Shown one piece after another: positions 1 to 7,142 of a DNA stretch of 15,707 nucleotides (positions within the stretch are counted from its first letter, which is position 1; every line of letters starts with the position of its first letter). Location: positions 1-15,707 of the forward strand of contig JAZRMK010000017.1 in assembly GCA_045647525.1 (NCBI GenBank). Reading direction: 5' to 3'. The notes under the pieces were generated by a model. The model ran no database searches and was not told the origin of the DNA. It was given only the letters and a program-made list of their open reading frames with translations. Position numbers and translations under genes: made by a program. Source of the DNA: UMGS172 sp045647525. Its GTDB lineage: Bacteria; Bacillota; Clostridia; Oscillospirales; Acutalibacteraceae.

Positions 1-310
1 CCCATCAAAAATACAACCGTTTTAGGTGCGAAGCAGTTTTGTAGCCAAATGTTTTTCTCGCTCGAAAAGTTGACAAGCCGCAGTAATACTTTGTGTCTTA
101 CAAGGCTTGGCGACAAAGCGACGGGGGAAACATCGGCGAAAAACCAATTTCTCCCTAATCGCAACTCCCTAATGTCGAGGGTTTTGTTGAAATCCAATTA
201 AATACAACCAATTTCAAAAAAATCTTGTAAATAAAAAAATGCTATGTTAAAATAATTTCGTGGATATTATAAGTAATGAGAAAAATATCAATTAAATTTT
301 AAAATTGTTG
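1..310. other. Gene-free leader, possible dispersed repeat
   Basis: No gene with a credible start is visible here. On the minus strand the frame from 197 down to the window edge is open for about 65 codons. It has only a TTG to start from, no Shine-Dalgarno sequence, and it runs off the window. The stretch 1-180 is less AT-rich than 181-310 and carries a short inverted repeat (CAAGCC near 74 and GGCTTG near 104). The nonamer AATACAACC occurs twice, near 10 and near 202, flanking the block. This could be a dispersed intergenic repeat, the remnant of a mobile element, or the end of an upstream gene; the sequence alone does not decide. Confidence 0.35.
225..253 (+). promoter_or_regulatory. Possible secondary upstream promoter of guaB
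   Basis: TTGTAA at 225-230 and TAAAAT at 248-253 are separated by 17 bp. This is weaker than the 311-339 promoter and lies in very AT-rich DNA, so it may be a chance match. Confidence 0.3.
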
Positions 311-339
311 TTGAATATTGGCAAACGTTGTAGTATAAT
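311..339 (+). promoter_or_regulatory. guaB promoter
   Basis: TTGAAT (311-316), a 17-bp spacer and a perfect TATAAT (334-339) give a sigma-A promoter whose start point would be near 346, about 32 nt before the guaB ATG. That leader is too short for a purine riboswitch. The -35 lies in the left arm of an inverted repeat, TTGAATA (311-317) and TATTCAA (341-347), which brackets the whole promoter core and could be an operator. Confidence 0.75.
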
Positions 340-377
340 CTATTCAATATAAATTTGTTAAAAACGGAGGAATTGTA

Positions 378-1883
378 ATGGCTACTTTTATCAATGAACC
401 GTCACATACTTTTAATGAGTACCTTCTCATTCCGGGTTATTCGTCGAGTGAGTGTGTACCGGCAAATGTAAGCCTTAAAACACCGCTTGTTAAGTTTAAA
501 AAAGGTGAGGAATCTTCCATCACTATGAATATTCCGCTTGTTTCGGCTATTATGCAGTCGGATTCGGGCGACAGATTGGCAATTGCACTTGCTACCGAAG
601 GCGGCGTATCGTTCATCTACGGTTCGCAGAGCATTGAAGATGAGGCTGCTATGGTGGCTCGTGCCAAAAATCACAAGGCAGGTTTTGTTAAGAGCGATTC
701 TAACGTAAAGCCTACCGACACTTTGGCAGATGTTGTTGCATTGAAGGAGAGAACCGGTCATTCCACTGTTGCAGTTACCGATGATGGCACTGCTGACGGA
801 AAATTGCTCGGTATTGTAACCGGTCGTGACTATCGCGTAAGCCGTATGTCTCCTGATTTGAAGGTAAGCGAGTTTATGACTCCTTTTGAGCAGCTTATCG
901 TTGCAAAAGAGGGTACAAGCTTAAAGGAAGCAAACGATATAATTTGGGATAACAAGCTTAACTCGTTGCCTATTGTTGATGATAGCAATCGTCTTCTCTA
1001 TATGGTATTCCGTAAGGACTATGACACTCACAAGCAGAATCCCAACGAGTTGCTTGACAGCTCTAAGAGATATGTAGTAGGCGCAGGTATCAACACTCGT
1101 GACTATGCAGAACGTGTCCCCGCACTTGTTGAAGCAGGCGCAGACGTTCTTTGTATCGATTCATCCGAAGGCTTCTCCGAGTGGCAGAAACTTACTATCG
1201 ACTGGATCAGATCAAAGTACGGTGATGCCGTAAAGGTTGGCGCAGGTAACGTAGTTGATGCAGAAGGTTTCCGTTTCCTTGCAGATGCCGGCGCAGACTT
1301 TATTAAGGTTGGTATCGGCGGTGGCTCTATTTGTATCACTCGTGAAACCAAGGGTATTGGTCGCGGACAGGCAACTGCACTTATTGAGGTTTGTAAAGCA
1401 CGTGACGAGTATTTTGAAGAAACCGGTGTTTATGTTCCGGTTTGTTCCGATGGCGGTATCGTTTATGACCATCATATGACATTAGCTCTCGCTATGGGTG
1501 CCGATTTTATTATGCTCGGCCGTTATTTCGCACGTTTCGATGAAAGTCCTACTAACAAGGTCAACATCGGCGGCAACTACTTTAAAGAGTATTGGGGCGA
1601 GGGATCAAACCGCGCTCGTAACTGGCAGAGATATGACCTCGGCGGTGATAAGAAACTTTCCTTCGAAGAAGGTGTTGACTCTTATGTTCCTTATGCAGGA
1701 AAGCTTAAAGACAACGTTGCTTTGTCATTGAGCAAGGTAAAGTCAACAATGTGCAACTGCGGAGCACTCAGTATCCCTGAACTCCAAAAGAAAGCAAAAC
1801 TTACACTCGTTTCCGCAACAAGTATCATTGAAGGCGGAGCACACGACGTAATTCAGAAGGAAAAGACCACAGCTATAAAATAA
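378..1883 (+). CDS. guaB: IMP dehydrogenase, Tritrichomonas foetus-like type
   Basis: This enzyme oxidises IMP to XMP with NAD+, the first committed step of GMP synthesis in the cytoplasm. The 501-residue protein is full length: an N-terminal barrel part, two CBS (Bateman) domains at about residues 100-220, then the rest of the TIM barrel. The catalytic loop reads GIGGGSICITRE with Cys319 as nucleophile. The flap carries Arg418-Tyr419 (NWQRYDLGG), and Asp261 lies in the NAD site. From memory these three positions match the numbering of the T. foetus enzyme without gaps, and the GGGSICITRE form differs from the GPGSICTTR of ordinary bacterial GuaB. GGAGG at 366-370 sits 7 nt before the ATG. 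It probably shares a transcript with the small ORF at 1906. Identification is secure; the subtype rests on recalled sequence. Confidence 0.96.
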   Translation: MATFINEPSHTFNEYLLIPGYSSSECVPANVSLKTPLVKFKKGEESSITMNIPLVSAIMQSDSGDRLAIALATEGGVSFIYGSQSIEDEAAMVARAKNHKAGFVKSDSNVKPTDTLADVVALKERTGHSTVAVTDDGTADGKLLGIVTGRDYRVSRMSPDLKVSEFMTPFEQLIVAKEGTSLKEANDIIWDNKLNSLPIVDDSNRLLYMVFRKDYDTHKQNPNELLDSSKRYVVGAGINTRDYAERVPALVEAGADVLCIDSSEGFSEWQKLTIDWIRSKYGDAVKVGAGNVVDAEGFRFLADAGADFIKVGIGGGSICITRETKGIGRGQATALIEVCKARDEYFEETGVYVPVCSDGGIVYDHHMTLALAMGADFIMLGRYFARFDESPTNKVNIGGNYFKEYWGEGSNRARNWQRYDLGGDKKLSFEEGVDSYVPYAGKLKDNVALSLSKVKSTMCNCGALSIPELQKKAKLTLVSATSIIEGGAHDVIQKEKTTAIK

Positions 1884-1905
1884 GCGCACACCCATTTAAC
1901 CCTTT

Positions 1906-2064
1906 ATGAGAAAGATTAACCTAGCATTTGATTTTTATTTTTTAGTATCTGCGATTTTGATGATATTCGGCGTCCTTAATGCATCAATAGGCATTCTTCT
2001 TGTGTCTTCAGCGATGCTTCTGGCAGGATTCATCTTTGTACTTATATATAAGTTTCGCAAATAA
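1906..2064 (+). CDS. Small two-helix membrane protein, unknown function
   Basis: A 52-residue ORF begins 22 nt after the guaB stop and ends just before a terminator, so it would be co-transcribed with guaB. The product starts MRKINLAFDF and then shows two hydrophobic stretches, about residues 9-25 and 28-48, separated by a short Gly/Asn/Ala turn, and ends in the basic tail YKFRK. That pattern fits a small hairpin membrane protein with both ends in the cytoplasm. No Shine-Dalgarno sequence is visible before the ATG, which weakens the call; translation could depend on ribosomes finishing guaB. I do not recognise a family. It could be a chance ORF, but the composition is much more membrane-like than expected by chance. 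Confidence 0.5.
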   Translation: MRKINLAFDFYFLVSAILMIFGVLNASIGILLVSSAMLLAGFIFVLIYKFRK

Positions 2065-2071
2065 TTATTAA

Positions 2072-2109
2072 AACCGTCCTGACTTTTTTGTCGGGGCGGT
2101 TGCTTTTTT
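2072..2109 (+). terminator. Rho-independent terminator of the guaB unit
   Basis: A 12-bp stem pairs 2072-2083 with 2090-2101, with two G-U pairs and a six-T loop, followed by GC and six T residues (2104-2109). It lies 8 nt after the small ORF and separates the guaB unit from the next promoter. Confidence 0.85.
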
Positions 2110-2136
2110 GGGGTGTAAAGCACTTGCAAAATATAC

Positions 2137-2165
2137 TTGCAAATATGAATGCATTATGCTATAAT
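2137..2165 (+). promoter_or_regulatory. Promoter of the CNNM/CBS protein gene
   Basis: TTGCAA (2137-2142), a 17-bp spacer and TATAAT (2160-2165) form a strong sigma-A promoter with a start point near 2172. An in-frame ATG at 2149 lies inside the spacer, so it cannot be the start used from this promoter. Confidence 0.8.
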
Positions 2166-2211
2166 GCCGTTGACTGTATATCAGTTCAATATTTTTAAGG
2201 AGGAATCTTTT

Positions 2212-3495
2212 TTGGATTCAGACAGTTGGGGGCAGATAATACTGCTCTTAGTTCTTATCATTGGCTCGGCTTTCTTTTCAGCCAGTGAGACCGCATTTAC
2301 ATCGTTAAACAAAATAAGGCTTAAAACAATGGCAGATGATGGTAATAAAAAGGCTGCAAGAACTTTGAAAATTGCAGAAGAGTATGATAAATTCCTGTCC
2401 AGTGTTTTAATAGGCAATAATATTGTAAATATAGCTTCGACATCTATTACAACCGTGTTGTTTATTGCATGGCTAGGCAATAACCCAACCAGCACTACCG
2501 TTTCGACGGTTGTTATGACAGTTGTGGTACTTATTTTCGGTGAAGTGACACCGAAAAGTATTGCGAAGGAAATGCCCGAAAAGTTTGCGATGTTTGCAAC
2601 GCCGTTTTTGAGCTTTGTTATGGTCGTTTTTACACCGTTCGTGGCATTTTTTTCAGCGTGGAAAAAGATGCTCAAAAAGGTGTTCAATTTACAAAACGAT
2701 GATGCAATCACCGGAGATGAACTTTTGAACATAGTTGAAGAGGCGCATTCGGGCGGTGGTATCGACGAAACGGAAAGCGACCTTATACGTTCTGCTATTT
2801 CATTTAGCGAGCATCCCGTCAGCGATATATTGACACCTCGTGTCGATATCGTTGCAATTTCTAAGGACGAGGAATTGTCCGAAATTTCCAAAGTTTTTGA
2901 TGAATCGGGTTTTTCACGTTTGCCTGTCTTTGATGAAACCATCGATAGTATTGTCGGCGTTATCCACATCAGAGATTTCAATAAGCTTGTGCTTACGCAA
3001 AATAAAACGCTTGAATCCATTATCAAAGAACCTGTTTTTGTTGCAAAACAGATATCTATCAGCAATCTTTTAAAGTTTATGCAGGAAAAGAAGACTCACA
3101 TGGCTGTCGTTGCCGACGAGTACGGCGGCACATTGGGTATTGCCACTATGGAAGATATTCTTGAAGAACTGGTCGGTGAGATTTGGGACGAATACGACGA
3201 GGTCGTCGAAGAGTTTATCGAAATCGAAGACGGCACTGTACAGGTGCTTTGCTCAGCACAGTTGGACAAACTTTTTGAATATTTCGATATGGACGAGGAC
3301 GAAGAATCCGAATCAGTTTCGGTTGGTGGTTGGGTTCTCGAAAAGTTGGGTAAGATCGCCGAAGAAGGCGATACTTTTGAGTATGAAAACCTGAAAGTCA
3401 CCGTTACAAAGGTTGATGACTGCCGTGTGCTTGAAATCAACATCAGCATAAAGGAAATAGAACCTTTGGAAGAAACCATAGAAGAAGAGAAATAA
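2212..3495 (+). CDS. CNNM/CorC-type transporter with CBS pair (hemolysin C family)
   Basis: A 427-residue membrane protein of the CNNM (DUF21)-CBS-CorC_HlyC architecture; relatives act in Mg2+ or divalent-cation efflux or homeostasis. The N-terminal DUF21 domain covers about residues 7-170, with hydrophobic segments near 7-25, 95-110 and 128-150 and the conserved SASETAFTS near 23-31. The CBS pair lies at about 207-325 and the acidic CorC_HlyC domain at about 335-415. The start is taken as TTG at 2212: AAGGAGG (2197-2203) precedes it by 8 nt, and the longer ATG start at 2149 lies upstream of the transcription start. It is a single-gene unit closed by the hairpin at 3503. The transported ion cannot be read from sequence. 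Confidence 0.9.
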   Translation: MDSDSWGQIILLLVLIIGSAFFSASETAFTSLNKIRLKTMADDGNKKAARTLKIAEEYDKFLSSVLIGNNIVNIASTSITTVLFIAWLGNNPTSTTVSTVVMTVVVLIFGEVTPKSIAKEMPEKFAMFATPFLSFVMVVFTPFVAFFSAWKKMLKKVFNLQNDDAITGDELLNIVEEAHSGGGIDETESDLIRSAISFSEHPVSDILTPRVDIVAISKDEELSEISKVFDESGFSRLPVFDETIDSIVGVIHIRDFNKLVLTQNKTLESIIKEPVFVAKQISISNLLKFMQEKKTHMAVVADEYGGTLGIATMEDILEELVGEIWDEYDEVVEEFIEIEDGTVQVLCSAQLDKLFEYFDMDEDEESESVSVGGWVLEKLGKIAEEGDTFEYENLKVTVTKVDDCRVLEINISIKEIEPLEETIEEEK

Positions 3496-3502
3496 GTGAT
3501 AA

Positions 3503-3540
3503 AAAACCGCTTGTGGAATTCCACAAGCGGTTTTGTTTTT
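3503..3540. terminator. Bidirectional terminator between convergent genes
   Basis: A perfect 14-bp stem pairs 3503-3516 with 3521-3534 around an AATT loop. An A-run lies on its left and a T-rich tail on its right, so it can end the CNNM gene on the plus strand and the CofE-like gene on the minus strand. Confidence 0.9.
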
Positions 3541-3543
3541 GTA

Positions 3544-4737
3544 TTATTCGGTTGTGTAGTTATCGAAATAACCCTGAATGTAAACAATAGGCGTACCCTT
3601 ATCGCCGGAGCCGGAAGTAAGGTCGCAAAGCGAACCGATAAGGTCGGTCAACTGACGGGGAGTAGTGCCCTCAGATGCCATATTGCCAACGAGATTTCCG
3701 TCCTTTTCGGTAATTTTTTCTTTTATTGCTTCTTTCAAAGCGTCACCCGAAAGGTTTGCAAAATCATTGTCAGCAAGGTACTTCATTTTAAGCTCATTAG
3801 GAGTGCCTTCAAGACCCTTTGTGTATGCAGGGGATACAACGGGATCGGCAAGTTCCCAAATTTTTCCAACAGGGTCCTTGAATGCGCCGTCACCGTAAAT
3901 CATAACTTCAACATTTTTGCCGGTCTTTTCCAATAACTGTTCGTGAATGGCGTCAACATAAGGTTGGCATTCGCGGGGGAAGAGCTTTACTTGGTCTTCG
4001 GTGGCTTTGTTGGAACCCAAAAGACCATAAGACTCATTATAACCGCTTCCGTTGATAGAGGTGTTGAGAATTTCATCAAGACCGTATATCTTTTCGCCGC
4101 CGTTTGCCTTCAAGATCCTTTTGGTTCTGGCTCTTGAATGAATATCACAGCAAAGAACGTTCTTAGTGTAGTTAAGAATTGCCTTTGCATTGTTGGCGAA
4201 TATAATTTCGGGCTCTGCACCGCACTCGCGGATAAGAGTCTCGTAATAATCTACATAGTCAATGCCGGTGAAACGGTGCTTTTCATATCCGAAAAGCTCT
4301 CGGTATTTTTCCTTAGAAAGAACGTCTTTGTAAGGGTCAACACCTTTTTCGTCAAGAGCGTCAAGGGAAATAAGGTGGTTACCAACCTCATCAGAAGGAT
4401 AGCTCAACATTAAGACAACCTTTTTTGCACCTTTGGCAATACCGCGAAGGCAAATAGCAAATCGGTTACGGCTTAAAATCGGGAAAATAACACCGACGGT
4501 GTCACCACCGAACTTTTGCTTAATATCCAAAGCTATGTCATCAACTGTTGCGTAATTACCTTGGGCACGTGCTACAATGGATTCGGTCAACGCCACGATA
4601 TCGCGGTCTTGAATCTCATAATTACCGTCCTTTGCTGCTTCAATTACAGAATCAACAACTATCTTGACAAGGTCATCGCCCTGTCTGATTATTGGTGCAC
4701 GAACTCCACGGGAAATTGTGCCGATCATACGGCTCAT
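3544..4737 (-). CDS. CofE-like protein (coenzyme F420-0:L-glutamate ligase family)
   Basis: A 397-residue protein that I recognise as the clostridial branch of the F420 gamma-glutamyl ligase family (COG1478/PF01996). The CofE-like region is N-terminal: TESIVARAQGN at about 51-61, FPILSRNRF at 85-93 and SYPSDEVGNHL at about 112-122. The C-terminal half (MIYGDGAFKDPVGKIWE, then GSLCDLTSGSGDKGTP near the end) belongs to this long branch and is absent from classic CofE of about 250 residues. Classic CofE adds glutamate to F420-0 using GTP. No other F420 gene is in this window, so the substrate here is unknown. The start is ATG 4737: AGGAG (4750-4746) lies 8 nt away, whereas the GTG at 4746 overlaps that site. 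Confidence 0.85.
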   Translation of the reverse strand: MSRMIGTISRGVRAPIIRQGDDLVKIVVDSVIEAAKDGNYEIQDRDIVALTESIVARAQGNYATVDDIALDIKQKFGGDTVGVIFPILSRNRFAICLRGIAKGAKKVVLMLSYPSDEVGNHLISLDALDEKGVDPYKDVLSKEKYRELFGYEKHRFTGIDYVDYYETLIRECGAEPEIIFANNAKAILNYTKNVLCCDIHSRARTKRILKANGGEKIYGLDEILNTSINGSGYNESYGLLGSNKATEDQVKLFPRECQPYVDAIHEQLLEKTGKNVEVMIYGDGAFKDPVGKIWELADPVVSPAYTKGLEGTPNELKMKYLADNDFANLSGDALKEAIKEKITEKDGNLVGNMASEGTTPRQLTDLIGSLCDLTSGSGDKGTPIVYIQGYFDNYTTE

Positions 4738-4755
4738 ACATAACACTCCTAATCT

Positions 4756-4769
4756 ATCGGAAAACCGAT
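4756..4769 (-). promoter_or_regulatory. Small hairpin in the CofE-like gene leader
   Basis: A 5-bp hairpin (4756-4760 with 4765-4769, four-base loop) sits in the roughly 45-nt leader, 6 nt before the ribosome binding site. It is too small to be a terminator and may be incidental. Confidence 0.3.
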
Positions 4770-4788
4770 GAAAAAATATTACAGTAGT

Positions 4789-4817
4789 AGTATACCAAGA
4801 AACTAGTTAATTGTAAA
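4789..4817 (-). promoter_or_regulatory. Promoter of the CofE-like gene, extended -10
   Basis: Read on the minus strand: TTTACA (4817-4812), a 17-bp spacer and TATACT (4794-4789) preceded by TGG, an extended -10. It lies in the 97-bp gap after the SulP gene, so the CofE-like gene has its own promoter. No strong terminator for the SulP gene is seen here, so readthrough is also possible. Confidence 0.75.
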
Positions 4818-4834
4818 TCAAAATTTTTCAAAAA

Positions 4835-6103
4835 TCAAGATTTTTTAACAAGTTCCTTATGTGAGATTTTTACTATCAAAACTATTGCGTAATGAATAAC
4901 AAGTCCTGCTGCTATCGCAACAACTAAATCGAAGATGACTGTTAACACAAAGGTAAGAACAAGCACTAAAATATTGACCTTTGAGCGAGTTTTAAAAATA
5001 TCAATAAATTTCTTGTATTCGCTCATATTGAAAGCGACAACAAACAAAATTGCGGCAATAGCAGGCATAGGAATAAGCTTTGCATAGGGCATAACGAGGA
5101 TAAGAACTACGAAAAGGACTACCGCGTGTGTCATACCTGCTACGGGAGTACGTCCACCGTTTTTAATGTTGGCGGCAGTACGGGCGATAGCACCGGTTGC
5201 GGGAATACCGCCGAAAAGTGCTGAACCGACGTTGCCGACACCTTGTGCTATGAGTTCGGTGTTCGAGTTGTGTTTACTTCCAACCATTCCGTCGGCAACA
5301 ACGCAGGAAAGCAGTGATTCGACCGCTGCGAGAACGGCGATGGTGACTGCATCGGGAATAACTGAAACGACAGTGTCTGCTGAAAGTTCGGGGATGCTGA
5401 ATTTAGGCGCAGCCGAAGTGATGTTGGGGTAAAGTACGCCGATGGTGTTTACCGGTAGGTTTGCCAGCTTTACCAAAGCAGCGCAGAAAATTACAGCCAC
5501 CAAAGATGCAGGAATACGCGGAAATACTTTGGGTAGAAAAATAAGGATTGCAAGTGCAAATACGCCAACCAAAACGCCCCATAAATTAAAGGTTTTAAGC
5601 GAAGCAAAAATTGCTTCGAGTTTTTCTACAGTTTCGATAGGTGCTGTCTTAAACGTAAGACCAAAAAAATCCTTTACCTGACCGATGGCAATAGTCACAG
5701 CAATACCTGCCGTAAAACCGACAGTTATGGAATGAGGAATATATTTAATGAGATTTCCCAGTCTTAATATACCCATAACAACAAGCACAATACCTGCCAT
5801 TATTGTTGCAATAATAAGACCGTTCATACCTTTTGTTGCAACAATTCCTGCCACTATCGAGGCAAATGCAGCGGTTGGACCTGCTATCTGAACGGGACTT
5901 CCGCCGAGAAGAGATATAAGAAAACCTGCGACAATAGCGGTATAAAGTCCGATTTCGGGACCTACGCCCGATGCAATAGCCAATGCTATTGACAAAGGTA
6001 ATGCTATAATCGCTACGATTATACCGGCGATGATGTCTTTTAAAAACTTGTCCTTTGAGTAGCCTTTCAAGGATACAAAAATATTGGGTTGAAATGTCCT
6101 CAT
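4835..6103 (-). CDS. SulP-family inorganic anion permease without STAS domain
   Basis: A 422-residue polytopic membrane protein of the SulP (SLC26) family, whose members move sulfate, bicarbonate or other anions. The N-terminal SulP signature is clear: GLYTAIVAG at about 52-60 and LGGSPVQIAGPTAAF at 66-80, followed by hydrophobic segments to the end. The protein stops shortly after the last helix (KELVKKS), so the cytoplasmic STAS domain that most bacterial SulP proteins (about 550 residues) carry is absent. The start ATG at 6103 has GGAGG (6115-6111) 7 nt upstream; the TTG one codon earlier would be only 4 nt away. The anion cannot be assigned: no sulfate-assimilation or carbonic-anhydrase gene is adjacent. 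Confidence 0.9.
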   Translation of the reverse strand: MRTFQPNIFVSLKGYSKDKFLKDIIAGIIVAIIALPLSIALAIASGVGPEIGLYTAIVAGFLISLLGGSPVQIAGPTAAFASIVAGIVATKGMNGLIIATIMAGIVLVVMGILRLGNLIKYIPHSITVGFTAGIAVTIAIGQVKDFFGLTFKTAPIETVEKLEAIFASLKTFNLWGVLVGVFALAILIFLPKVFPRIPASLVAVIFCAALVKLANLPVNTIGVLYPNITSAAPKFSIPELSADTVVSVIPDAVTIAVLAAVESLLSCVVADGMVGSKHNSNTELIAQGVGNVGSALFGGIPATGAIARTAANIKNGGRTPVAGMTHAVVLFVVLILVMPYAKLIPMPAIAAILFVVAFNMSEYKKFIDIFKTRSKVNILVLVLTFVLTVIFDLVVAIAAGLVIHYAIVLIVKISHKELVKKS

Positions 6104-6138
6104 CAAAAAACCTCCAAATCTTTCAAAACAACTGTTAC

Positions 6139-6167
6139 ATTATAGTACCGTGGCTTCTATATTGCAA
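6139..6167 (-). promoter_or_regulatory. Promoter of the SulP gene
   Basis: On the minus strand TTGCAA (6167-6162), a 17-bp spacer and TATAAT (6144-6139). It is divergent from the promoter at 6222-6250, with 54 bp between the two -35 elements. Confidence 0.8.
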
Positions 6168-6221
6168 TAGTATTTTAAGAAATTTGGCGTAGTTTGTCGA
6201 AAAAGATGCTTTGATTGTTGG

Positions 6222-6250
6222 TTGTAAAGGGAATAAAATTATGTTATAAT
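6222..6250 (+). promoter_or_regulatory. Promoter of the NusG-II/Gx pair
   Basis: TTGTAA (6222-6227), a 17-bp spacer and TATAAT (6245-6250), with TG at 6242-6243 making an extended -10. The start point would be near 6257. Confidence 0.8.
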
Positions 6251-6277
6251 TTTAAAAATTAGTTTTTAGAGGAAAAA

Positions 6278-6622
6278 ATGAAGAAAAAACTTAGAAATGA
6301 TTTAATTTTAATACTTGCAGTTTTAATTCTGGCAGGAACAGCCTTTGCGGTTTTTAAAGTCACCTTGGAGAAGGGAAAGACCGTTTCGGTTCAGGTTGAC
6401 GGCAAAACCACCCAACAGTACAAGCTGTCTGACGATGTGGAGACCGTGATAACTACCGGGGATGACAAAGGTCAACGAAATGTGCTCCGTATAAAAGACG
6501 GCACAGCAACCGTTACCGATGCCAACTGCCCTGATAAGATTTGCAAAAACCACAAACCGATTTCCAACGAGGGTGAGGCCATCGTTTGTCTTCCGCACAA
6601 GGTCGTAATTATTATTGAATGA
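6278..6622 (+). CDS. NusG domain II-containing exported/membrane protein
   Basis: A 114-residue protein of the NusG_II (PF07009) type. It has a basic start and one hydrophobic helix at about residues 9-27, acting as signal or anchor, then an extracellular beta domain of about 85 residues. The three cysteines typical of this family are present: Cys84 and Cys89 in CPDKIC, and Cys104 in IVCLPHK near the C-terminus. Despite its name the family is not a transcription factor; it is usually encoded next to a Gx-type membrane protein, as here, and often near FMN-binding or ApbE proteins, so a membrane redox or cofactor role is suspected but unproven. AGAGG at 6268-6272 lies 5 nt before the ATG. The next start is only 13 nt after the stop. 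Confidence 0.85.
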   Translation: MKKKLRNDLILILAVLILAGTAFAVFKVTLEKGKTVSVQVDGKTTQQYKLSDDVETVITTGDDKGQRNVLRIKDGTATVTDANCPDKICKNHKPISNEGEAIVCLPHKVVIIIE

Positions 6623-6635
6623 TTCAGGAGATAAA

Positions 6636-7139
6636 ATGAAGATAAGTAAAAAAACGCCTTTTTTGGGTGTGATGGCAGCGTTGGCTATCGTACTGTCGTT
6701 TTTGGAAACGCTTTTGCCTCCGATAGTGTCTGCCGTACCCGGAATAAAGTTAGGACTGCCCAACCTTATAATAATATTGATGCTTTATAAGTTTTCGGTA
6801 AAAGAGGCGGCTTATGTTTCGGCCGTAAGGCTTTTGGCGGTCACTCTGCTTTTTGGTTCTGTAATGACGTTTATATACAGTTTTGTAGGTGCGGTGTTCA
6901 GCCTTACAGTTATGGCTGTTTTAAAACGGCTGGAATGGTTTTCGAAGGTCGGCGTGTCTGTACTTGGGGGAGTATGCCACAATTTAGGGCAGATCATAGT
7001 TGCGGTTATTATTTTGCAGACCAAAGAAATAGGCTACTATTTCCCCGTGCTTGCTATAAGCGGTGTTATTGCAGGGACTTTGATAGGTCTTTGCGCTGTT
7101 TTGGTATCAAACAGAATGGACAAAATTAAAATACAATAA
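6636..7139 (+). CDS. Gx transporter family protein (heptaprenyl-PP synthase component I-like)
   Basis: A 167-residue membrane protein with about five hydrophobic segments. It carries the family landmark PGIKLGLPNLI at about 35-45 and a conserved Arg in the third helix (VSAVRLL). Databases often label it heptaprenyl diphosphate synthase component I; the helical pattern instead resembles small ECF-like substrate-binding membrane proteins, and no prenyl-synthase aspartate-rich motif is present. The start is ATG 6636, 5 nt after AGGAG (6626-6630); the in-frame ATG at 6615 overlaps the previous gene and has no ribosome binding site. It is co-transcribed with the NusG-II gene, which is its usual partner. 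The ligand is unknown. Confidence 0.85.
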   Translation: MKISKKTPFLGVMAALAIVLSFLETLLPPIVSAVPGIKLGLPNLIIILMLYKFSVKEAAYVSAVRLLAVTLLFGSVMTFIYSFVGAVFSLTVMAVLKRLEWFSKVGVSVLGGVCHNLGQIIVAVIILQTKEIGYYFPVLAISGVIAGTLIGLCAVLVSNRMDKIKIQ

Positions 7140-7142
7140 ATG

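Noticed and set aside
5..97. Minus-strand frame ending RARKTFGYKTASHLKRLYF, reminiscent of IS30-type transposase C-termini
   Set aside because: Only 31 codons lie between two stops (100-98 and 7-5), and nothing upstream resembles a transposase; a short chance likeness.
181..377. Purine riboswitch upstream of guaB
   Set aside because: No conserved purine-riboswitch core is seen, and the promoter at 311-339 leaves a leader of only about 32 nt.
2149..2211. N-terminal extension of the CNNM protein from ATG 2149
   Set aside because: It starts inside the promoter spacer and has no ribosome binding site; TTG 2212 has a good one.
2181..3065. 294-codon minus-strand frame opposite the CNNM gene
   Set aside because: Shadow of a strongly supported gene; its translation is Ser/Thr-rich with no recognisable domain and it has no start signals.
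4738..4746. GTG start at 4746 for the CofE-like gene
   Set aside because: The codon overlaps the AGGAG that serves ATG 4737.
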